Of a DNA stretch of 26,051 nucleotides, positions 7,830-14,472 are shown one piece after another (positions within the stretch are counted from its first letter, which is position 1; each line of letters opens with the position of its first letter). The notes beneath the pieces were generated by a model. The model searched no databases, was not told the origin of the DNA, and was given only the letters and a program-made list of their open reading frames with translations. Location: the NCBI GenBank assembly GCA_016931665.1, contig JAFGEH010000014.1, positions 1 to 26,051 of the forward strand, written 5' to 3'. The position numbers and the translations under genes were made by a program. The stretch is from Candidatus Cloacimonadota bacterium (lineage in GTDB: Bacteria; Cloacimonadota; Cloacimonadia; Cloacimonadales; TCS61).

Positions 7830-8634
7830 TAATGATTTAATCATCATCAATCCCCGGATTAAAGATAAGGATGAGCTGTTCTGTAAAATGGTCAATCATG
7901 TATATAATCATGATTATATTTTGAATCAGAAATTATTCCTGGAAGCCTTGCGGGAAAGGGAAAATATGTCGAATACTGAACTGATAGAAGGTGTGGCTTT
8001 TCCTCATGCCCGGAGCGAATCAGTAGACAGATTATTTCTCTGTATTGTAATCTTGCAACAGGGGATCGATTATGAAAATGAAGAGCTTGGCCCGGCCAGG
8101 ATAATTTTCTTTTCTGGGTGTTCACCCCAGGATGCTAAATCTTATCTGCAACTGCTGGCCAGATCCAGCCGCCTTCTGAGAAATCAGGAATTCAGGGAAC
8201 AATTAATGGATTGCCTTAATCCTCAGCAGGTTATCGCTCTACTGGATAAATATTCAGATGAAGAATCCCCAGAGGAGAGTGAAGGCCAATATCTTATGAT
8301 TCTTACCCTGCATGAGTCAATCAGAGAATCCGAATTAATGACAGACCTGATCGAAGTAGGTGTCACAAATGCCTGTTTGATGGATTCGATATCTATTGCT
8401 AAAAAACTTTCTTATGAATTACCTGTTTTTGCGGGTTTAAGCTATATGGCACCTGGGAAAAGCAGTCAGTCGCAAGTTGTTCTTGGATTTCTCGAAAAGA
8501 AGACTCAAGCCCTGAGATTGCAGAAACTGTTGCAGGAACAGGGTATAGATTTAAATTGTAAGGGAGTGGGATTCATCCAGTTACTTAAAATAGAACACCT
8601 GATAGGAAATCCTGAAAGTGAATTGGATATCTGA
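7810..8634 (+). CDS. PtsN-like EIIA domain fused to a probable PII-like domain
   Basis: The protein has 274 residues. The first 150 or so match the nitrogen-PTS/fructose-type EIIA fold: EALRERENMSNTELIEGVAF followed by PHAR (His66, the expected phosphorylated histidine), then RIIFFSGCSP and a YLQLLARSSRLLRN helix. Residues about 157-268 are an added domain. It has a beta-alpha-beta start (YLMILTLHESIRESELMTDL, then GVTNACLMDS), a second strand-helix (SQVVLGFLEKKTQALRLQKL) and a last strand, GVGFIQLLKIEHL. That order resembles the ferredoxin-like PII fold, which is inference. EIIA-Ntr proteins control potassium transport and other targets in E. coli by their phosphorylation state, and PII proteins bind and gate transporters. 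The 20-base overlap with the antiporter gene suggests this protein regulates that antiporter. ATG 7810 follows AAGGGGGTATCC. No other PTS component is in the window. Confidence 0.82.
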   Translation: MWKKIIDNDLIIINPRIKDKDELFCKMVNHVYNHDYILNQKLFLEALRERENMSNTELIEGVAFPHARSESVDRLFLCIVILQQGIDYENEELGPARIIFFSGCSPQDAKSYLQLLARSSRLLRNQEFREQLMDCLNPQQVIALLDKYSDEESPEESEGQYLMILTLHESIRESELMTDLIEVGVTNACLMDSISIAKKLSYELPVFAGLSYMAPGKSSQSQVVLGFLEKKTQALRLQKLLQEQGIDLNCKGVGFIQLLKIEHLIGNPESELDI

Positions 8635-8648
8635 TTGACCGGAGGAAT

Positions 8649-10010
8649 ATGGAATCGGTACTGATTATTGAAGATGAGAAAACTGTTCAGTATCTGCTGA
8701 GCCTGACCCTGGAAGAAGCCGGATACTCTGTACAGGCTGTGGCAGATGGCAAAGCGGCGTTGTCTTACCTGAAGAAGAACCAACCTGATCTGATCCTCCT
8801 TGATATTGGCTTACCTGATATGGACGGTATCAACGTTCTTCGCCGCATCCGAGAGAAGAGCCCTGAACAGCTGGTAATTATGGTTACAGGATTCAAAAGC
8901 CTTGAATTTGCCATCGAAGCCATGAAAGCCGGAGCTTATGATTACATCACAAAACCCTTTCATAATGAAGAATTGATCCTGGTAATCAGAAAGGCCCTCG
9001 AAATGAAATACCTGAGTAATGAAGTCCAATCACTTCAGAAAAGATTGTATGAACATCCTCAAAATACTAAAGTAATGGGGGATAGTGCTGTTATCCAGAA
9101 GATCCTGAAACAGGTTAAACTGATCGCTTCCACCGATATGAGCGTGATCATTCAAGGTCGTAGTGGTACCGGGAAAGAAGTAATTGCACAGTTGATTCAT
9201 GAATACAGTAAAAGATCTTCCAGACCGCTGGTCGCCGTGGACTGCGGAGCTATACCGGAAACACTGGTGGAAAGCGAGCTCTACGGCCATGAGAAGGGTT
9301 CATTCACCGGTGCTGACAGCCTGAAAATCGGGAAATTCGAACAGGCCGAAAAAAGCACTCTCCTGCTTGACGAGATCACAAACCTACCGCTGGAGAGTCA
9401 GAGGAAATTACTGAGGGCAATTGAAGAAAGAAAAATACAACGGGTAGGAGGTAAAAAACCTCTGCTGGCAAATGTCCGCTTACTGGCTACTACCAATATC
9501 GATATCCAGGAAGCAGTAAAAAAGGGAGAATTCAGAGATGACCTGTATCACCGGCTCAACGAGTTCATGTTATATTTACCTGCCCTGCAGGACAGGAAGG
9601 ATGATATTCCTGTTCTGGCCCGGGAATTTCTGCGGGAAGCTAATTTCGACCTGAATAAAAAAGTGAAAGATTTCACTCCGGAGGGAATGAAATTACTGCA
9701 GGAATATCCCTGGCCGGGAAATGTGCGGGAACTCAAGAATGTGGTTAAAAGGGCAGTTCTGCTTTCTGCAGGTGATATGATTGAACCGGAAGACCTTCAT
9801 CTTAATTTAAGCAATTCCGTTAATACTACGGCAATCCGGATGCCGGAAGAAAATGATTATTCTCTGGAGATGATGCTGCAGAAAGTAGAAGCTGATATGA
9901 TTCATAAAGCTTTGCTGCGAACGGGTGGTAACAAAACCAGAGCCGCCAGATTACTAAAAATTAATCGTAAAGCTCTCTATAGAAAACTGCAGAAAAAAGA
10001 ACACATCTAA
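8649..10010 (+). CDS. Sigma-54-dependent response regulator (NtrC family)
   Basis: The protein has 453 residues and full NtrC-like architecture. The receiver domain (1-120) has acidic residues Glu8/Asp9, phosphoacceptor Asp52 (LLDIGLP), Thr80 and Lys102 (TKPF). The AAA+ domain (about 135-370) has Walker A GRSGTGKE (170-177), GSFTGA (217-222; the sigma-54 contact loop, with Ser in place of the first Ala of GAFTGA), Walker B LLLDEI, and the WPGNVRELKN block. A Fis-type helix-turn-helix lies near 425-447 (NKTRAARLLKINRKALYRKL). It activates transcription by remodelling sigma-54 RNA polymerase from upstream sites. GGAGG sits three bases before ATG 8649, and the gap from the previous gene is 14 bases. 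No histidine kinase gene is in the window. Likely targets in view are the site at 4714-4728 and possibly the gap after this gene. Confidence 0.96.
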   Translation: MESVLIIEDEKTVQYLLSLTLEEAGYSVQAVADGKAALSYLKKNQPDLILLDIGLPDMDGINVLRRIREKSPEQLVIMVTGFKSLEFAIEAMKAGAYDYITKPFHNEELILVIRKALEMKYLSNEVQSLQKRLYEHPQNTKVMGDSAVIQKILKQVKLIASTDMSVIIQGRSGTGKEVIAQLIHEYSKRSSRPLVAVDCGAIPETLVESELYGHEKGSFTGADSLKIGKFEQAEKSTLLLDEITNLPLESQRKLLRAIEERKIQRVGGKKPLLANVRLLATTNIDIQEAVKKGEFRDDLYHRLNEFMLYLPALQDRKDDIPVLAREFLREANFDLNKKVKDFTPEGMKLLQEYPWPGNVRELKNVVKRAVLLSAGDMIEPEDLHLNLSNSVNTTAIRMPEENDYSLEMMLQKVEADMIHKALLRTGGNKTRAARLLKINRKALYRKLQKKEHI

Positions 10011-10160
10011 TCCAACAGCTTCTGTTATGAAAGGCTGATGAAGAGTTACTGAATAAAAAAAAATAGTACAATAACCGGAATACGAGTATCCAGATAAAAT
10101 ATACCAGTATAAAACTTTGTTGCCAAAATGATCAAATCAGGTGATAAAAACAAATTGTAG

Positions 10161-10188
10161 CATTTCATGTCATGTGTGTCATGAAATG
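10161..10188. promoter_or_regulatory. Inverted repeat, possible activator binding site
   Basis: CATTTCATG and CATGAAATG form a perfect 9-base inverted repeat around a ten-base centre. Its middle is about 130 bases before the TGGCACG at 10301, a usual distance for an upstream activating site of an NtrC-type protein, and about 165 bases after the activator gene ends. It could instead form a short RNA hairpin; with no T-run it is not a standard terminator. Function is inferred from position. Confidence 0.4.
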
Positions 10189-10260
10189 TCCTCTCAGGCA
10201 CAAAATTTCAGTTAGCCAGCCCCATCTTTACGACATAAACGATTACATATCTATTTGCTG

Positions 10261-10335
10261 GATAAGCGATTATAGAAATAATATCAGGTTCCCGATGTTA
10301 TGGCACGATACCTGTTTATCTTTTTATCGCTTATC
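10261..10335. repeat. 10-base inverted repeat flanking the sigma-54-like motif
   Basis: GATAAGCGAT at 10261-10270 is matched by its exact reverse complement ATCGCTTATC at 10326-10335. The two arms lie 55 bases apart and bracket the TGGCACG motif at 10301. They could be two half-operators for a looping or paired regulator, or a long-range stem. A perfect 10-base match in an AT-rich gap can also occur by chance. Confidence 0.35.
10301..10317 (+). promoter_or_regulatory. Partial sigma-54-type promoter
   Basis: TGGCACG is a perfect -24 element, followed by four bases and CTGTTT where TTGCA/T is expected. The spacing is therefore GG, ten bases, GT rather than GC. If used, the leader to the ATG at 10487 would be about 160 bases. 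The exact -24 match and the neighbouring activator gene are in favour; the imperfect -12 is against. Confidence 0.3.
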
Positions 10336-10486
10336 GATTTACTTTCATAATTATTTAGAGGTAGAAATGCATATTATTTTTCTTTTAGGAAAGAACAAAT
10401 TCGTCTGACCTCAACGCCTCCAGGTTGCATTCGTTTTATTTCTCTGGATCTCTAGAACACAAAAATTACAACAAAGGCAGGCTGAA

Positions 10487-13400
10487 ATGAAAACACTTAA
10501 ATTATTTACATTCTTCATTTTTCTAGTTTGTTTATCCACCAACGTATTCTGTCATAAGCAGGAGATTCACCAACACGTCACCAGAGAAGCATTTCAATTA
10601 CTAAAAATGGCTTTTCCTCCAGATTTTACAGGTCTCGATGAAATGGAAAATCGTCTGGGTTTTTCAGAAAGTGAAAACTCGGGATTATCATTCAAATCAA
10701 TAGGAGATTTTAAGATTGTGGCAGGCGCCTGGATGGAAGATGAATGGGATGTGGTTTATCATTACGGTACTCCGGATCTGCCGAATTATGAAGGGTTAAC
10801 TCAGATCCAGCAGGATATCATCTGGCCCTTTCTCGGAATAGTAAATAGCGATTTCCGCCGGGAAGCGCATGCCACCATCACCCATTTCTGGGATGCAGAT
10901 AACGGGGAGGAGGCAACTACCCATCTCGGAGATATTTTAACATTTAATGATGAATTTTTTTACTGGAGTTTTACGATATCAGAAAATGCCATGCAGAAAT
11001 TAAGGAAATATTATACTGGCAATTATGTGGAAAGAAGAATACATAATTATGCCCTGAATTTGGATAACACAATGACCTTTGCTTCTGACTGGGTACTGCC
11101 CGGGATATTTGATATTTATAATGGACTGGGTGAAGAAGTTCTGGTTGGTGCTTACAACAGCAATGGACAATACGATGATGACCTGGAGTACTCCTCAGTT
11201 ATCAGTGATTGGTATGACTGGTGGAGAGAAGGTTATGTTTATAACCGGTTAGGCCGGATGTGCCATTTACTGCAGGACATGTCTGTTCCCGCCCATGTAC
11301 ATTGTATATCTCACGCTGGTCCTGGTTATGATATGCATGTTGATCTTCTGGAAAGTAACGAGCTGGATTATCATGAAAACTACCATACCTGGACCGCCCA
11401 GGATGTATTAACTGAACACGGAGGTTTTATTGATCCCTATATTCATGAAGATCCGCTGTATTATCTTATGTATTTTTTAAATCAGATAGCTGATTATTTT
11501 ACTGACGGTGTCGCTGATGGCGATGTTGATTATGACTCGGATATTCCCAGGTTAGGAGAAATCATTTCAACTCTGGAAGGGCCAGTGTCTGCTTCCGAAT
11601 TGAATGAAGAAACCTGCCGGATCATTTATGATTATATGATTCCCTATGCAATAAAAGCGACAGCAGGATTACTATACTGGTTTGCTGTCGAATCAGGTCA
11701 GATAGAACAATTACCCGAACCAGCGCTGATATATGGCAATGTAGGTAAATACGACGAGAGTGATCCTACTGATATCTCAATTGATTTCAGATGCCTTTCC
11801 AATTCAAATCATTTCCTGGTGCATCCGGATGAACAGGGTAATTTTTCGTACATTTTTGATTATATGCAAGCTGGCCTTTATGATATATATATTACCCACT
11901 CCGGTTACTATCCTGTTGTTATCAGAAATTTCGAGATAATTGAAGACCAGGAAATTGGCAGCTTTATTCTACACCCTATAGAATCTTTAGAACATATAAT
12001 TGTATCGCAGGATGTTAATGTACCTGCTTTTCGGGATATCAGTACGGCTGTGGAATATCTTCAGGAATCTGGCAGCGGAACGATCTATATGGAACCCGGA
12101 GAATATACTGGAGAACACAATCGTAATATCAGATGGTACCCCTTGAATTTCTCAAATTTTTCTGAACCATTGCATATCAGAATACGGGCTTTTGAACCTC
12201 ATTCAGTAATTCTTGATTGTCAAGGACAGGGAGTTGCTTTCATTTTTGACAACGAAGGAATGGACAACGGTTATACTGAAGATGATATAATAGAAGGACT
12301 GATAATTCGCAACGCCGAACAGGGAATTGTGATCAGAAACGGCTCTCCTGTGATCAGGAATAATATCATAGAAAACTGCCACACTTATGCCTTCTCTGAA
12401 TACACTAACGGAGTTGGGATATCAACCCAGGGAACACCATTGATCGAAAACAACACAATTACAAATAATATCGGAAGCTGGAGTGGAAATTCACTGAGCT
12501 ATAACACTTACGGGGGTGGTATTTACATTGAAAATAACAATGCAGGTGAAGTTACTGTAATTAATAATGAGATCACAGGATGTTCGGCTCAGGAAGGTGG
12601 GGCAATCTACTGCACGGGGAGTGGACCCATTGTGATTCAGAATAATTATCTGCAGGGAAACACACTAATTGAAGGAAACGGCATCAATAATTTTCCAGGT
12701 GATTGTGTAGGAATATGCGCAGTCGGCTGTGATCATCTGCAAATAGTATCCAATCTTATAGTGGGGAATGTACGACCTGAGTATAATGGCAGTAATGTTG
12801 TTGGAATTTTCGGCTGTGATAATGTTTTCTTTCTCAGCAACACAGTTGCAGATAATCCGCTTCTGAAAGGAATTAAACTGACGAATAATGAACAGTGCCT
12901 GATCAATAACTGTATAATCACAGGGAACGAATATGGGATCTATACCTGGAGCGGTAATATTCCCCTGGTTACTTACTCCAATGTCTGGAACAATTTCCTG
13001 GAAGATTACTCCGGAAGTGCTGTAGCGGGAATCGGCTGCATCTCTATCGATCCGGAATTCTCTGAGCCCCTTAATGGTAATTATGAACTAACCTGGGATT
13101 CTGAGTTGCTTAGCCCCTGTATAGATAGCGGAGATCCCGATTTGCGGGATCCGGATGATTCACCATCTGATATGGGAGCATTAATTGCTGAATTTCACGA
13201 TTTTCATATCACAGATCTCACCAAGAGTCCCTACGGTATGCGTTACCGATGGGTCTGTTTTCCGGTGCTGGACAGGCTTTACGTTGCAGCAGGTAGCGAA
13301 GTAACCTATATTTTCGATCCGGTCATAGCTGATCTGGATTTTATTAGAATCTACTATGATATAACTTCTTCAATTAATTATAACTATGGTTTTTGGGGTA

Positions 13401-14383
13401 ACCCTGATTTTATTATAGAATCCCATAAAGGTTATAAGGTAACTTGCTCAGAAAATGTTTATTTACCGACAACAGGCCAGAAACTGCAGGACAGTTTCGT
13501 GATGAATCTGGAAACTGATGAGGAGAACTGGATTGGCTATTTCATCAAGGAACCGATGTCGGTTATGGATGCCTTTGCCAGCATCTGGGATAAGATCATC
13601 AGTGTTGCTTCAGAAGACTGGTTCTTCGCTAAGGACAATGTCTATCCTCCCGAGCGGTGTGTCCTGATCTATGGGAAAATGTATAGCGTCCGTGTCTCGG
13701 AAGACTGCCAGTTTGTCTGGGGTCAGGGCGGAGATCCTGTTATCATCAGGGAGAGGGTGATGACGGATGCTTTCCAGTATAACGAGTCTCCGGACTATAC
13801 CCCCATTGTGATCACAGATCTGGGTGACCAGACAATTACTGAAGTTGGTATCCTGCTTGATGGATCATGTATCGGTGCCAGTCAGGTTGATGAACTGCCC
13901 TTGCAGATCTTGGCCTTCCTGCCTGAAAACACCCGGGGGAATGGTGAAGTCACCTTTCAATTCTTTACAGAAAACAGAAGTTATCTGCAGCCGGAAATGC
14001 CCCTGGTATTTAATCCGATAACCAGCAGTTATGAAAATCAGGGAATTCAATTAGAACCCTATCAGCCTGTTACAGTTAGCTTCGGAGATAACGAAATCCC
14101 CGTTTTTAATTTTCAGCTGGAGCAGAACCGGCCCAATCCCTTCAATCCTGAGACTCGCATTTCCTTCACCCTGCCAGAAGAATCACCGGTAATAATGGAA
14201 ATATTTAACGTAAAAGGCCAGCTGATCAGGGAATTGACAGCCGGAATATTAGGAATAGGCAATCATACAATGATCTGGGATGGCAAAGACGAGCAGCTAA
14301 AAAGTGTATCATCTGGGATTTACTTTTATAGACTGACAGCAGGAGAAAACAGCAGCATGAAAAAGATGCTCCTCATCAAGTAA
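10487..14383 (+). CDS. Secreted zinc-phospholipase C-like / beta-helix fusion with sorting domain
   Basis: The protein has 1298 residues. Signal peptide 1-22. Residues about 23-410 resemble zinc-dependent phospholipase C. His23 directly follows the probable cleavage site; His128/His133 lie in AHATITHFWDAD; and HLLQDMSVPAHVH gives His260, Asp264 and His270, the H-x3-D-x5-H zinc ligand pattern of bacterial PLC. The pattern of ligands supports a metal-dependent phosphodiesterase; the substrate is not shown. About 413-505 is a carboxypeptidase-regulatory-like beta domain. About 510-900 is a right-handed beta-helix with Asn-rich turns (NNIIEN, NNTITNN). About 905-1205 is an uncharacterised beta-rich region. 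About 1207-1298 is the sorting domain: RPNPFNPETRISF, WDGKDE, SGIYFYRL, ending KKMLLIK. It is the first of two genes; the second starts 89 bases later beyond a hairpin. Confidence 0.85.
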   Translation: MKTLKLFTFFIFLVCLSTNVFCHKQEIHQHVTREAFQLLKMAFPPDFTGLDEMENRLGFSESENSGLSFKSIGDFKIVAGAWMEDEWDVVYHYGTPDLPNYEGLTQIQQDIIWPFLGIVNSDFRREAHATITHFWDADNGEEATTHLGDILTFNDEFFYWSFTISENAMQKLRKYYTGNYVERRIHNYALNLDNTMTFASDWVLPGIFDIYNGLGEEVLVGAYNSNGQYDDDLEYSSVISDWYDWWREGYVYNRLGRMCHLLQDMSVPAHVHCISHAGPGYDMHVDLLESNELDYHENYHTWTAQDVLTEHGGFIDPYIHEDPLYYLMYFLNQIADYFTDGVADGDVDYDSDIPRLGEIISTLEGPVSASELNEETCRIIYDYMIPYAIKATAGLLYWFAVESGQIEQLPEPALIYGNVGKYDESDPTDISIDFRCLSNSNHFLVHPDEQGNFSYIFDYMQAGLYDIYITHSGYYPVVIRNFEIIEDQEIGSFILHPIESLEHIIVSQDVNVPAFRDISTAVEYLQESGSGTIYMEPGEYTGEHNRNIRWYPLNFSNFSEPLHIRIRAFEPHSVILDCQGQGVAFIFDNEGMDNGYTEDDIIEGLIIRNAEQGIVIRNGSPVIRNNIIENCHTYAFSEYTNGVGISTQGTPLIENNTITNNIGSWSGNSLSYNTYGGGIYIENNNAGEVTVINNEITGCSAQEGGAIYCTGSGPIVIQNNYLQGNTLIEGNGINNFPGDCVGICAVGCDHLQIVSNLIVGNVRPEYNGSNVVGIFGCDNVFFLSNTVADNPLLKGIKLTNNEQCLINNCIITGNEYGIYTWSGNIPLVTYSNVWNNFLEDYSGSAVAGIGCISIDPEFSEPLNGNYELTWDSELLSPCIDSGDPDLRDPDDSPSDMGALIAEFHDFHITDLTKSPYGMRYRWVCFPVLDRLYVAAGSEVTYIFDPVIADLDFIRIYYDITSSINYNYGFWGNPDFIIESHKGYKVTCSENVYLPTTGQKLQDSFVMNLETDEENWIGYFIKEPMSVMDAFASIWDKIISVASEDWFFAKDNVYPPERCVLIYGKMYSVRVSEDCQFVWGQGGDPVIIRERVMTDAFQYNESPDYTPIVITDLGDQTITEVGILLDGSCIGASQVDELPLQILAFLPENTRGNGEVTFQFFTENRSYLQPEMPLVFNPITSSYENQGIQLEPYQPVTVSFGDNEIPVFNFQLEQNRPNPFNPETRISFTLPEESPVIMEIFNVKGQLIRELTAGILGIGNHTMIWDGKDEQLKSVSSGIYFYRLTAGENSSMKKMLLIK

Positions 14384-14415
14384 ACAACATGATCACAGCA
14401 TCATCCCATCCGCTT

Positions 14416-14449
14416 TGCGAAGCTGCCGGGGGTAACCCCGGCCTTCGCA
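14416..14449 (+). other. Intercistronic GC-rich hairpin
   Basis: TGCGAAG-ctg-CCGGGG-gtaa-CCCCGG-c-CTTCGCA folds into a two-part stem of 6 and 7 perfect pairs with a four-base loop. It lies 32 bases after the stop of the upstream gene and just before the AGGAAGGAAG site of the next gene. No T-run follows, so it is not a standard terminator; it may damp readthrough or protect the upstream message. The flank ATCACAGCAT...CTTTGCG at 14392-14419 recurs beside the terminator at 16739, so both may derive from one repeated element. Confidence 0.7.
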
Positions 14450-14472
14450 GGGCAGGAAAAGGAAGGAAGAAG

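Larger units (their letters stand above)
10011..10486. other. 476-base gene-free regulatory-looking gap
   Basis: No gene is convincing here. A 78-residue frame at 10172-10408 has no Shine-Dalgarno site, family or sensible composition. There is no clear terminator after the activator gene: a five-pair AACAG/CTGTT hairpin has no T-run. The gap holds two perfect inverted repeats and a partial sigma-54 motif, listed separately. A second partial match, with a good TTGCAT -12 element at 10425-10430 but CG instead of GG at -24, lies nearer the next gene. AAAGGCAGG precedes the ATG at 10487. Confidence 0.6.

Noticed and set aside
10172..10408. 78-residue ORF after the activator gene
   Set aside because: It begins inside an inverted repeat, has no Shine-Dalgarno site and an implausible composition rich in His, Cys and Ile. 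It is better read as regulatory DNA.
12340..12960. Asn-rich internal repeats as DNA repeats
   Set aside because: The repetition is at the protein level (beta-helix coils with NN turns). The DNA units are not near-identical.
14389..14472. N-terminal extension of the double beta-helix gene
   Set aside because: It would translate through a GC-rich hairpin and put 28 polar residues before a good signal peptide. ATG 14473 has the ribosome site.
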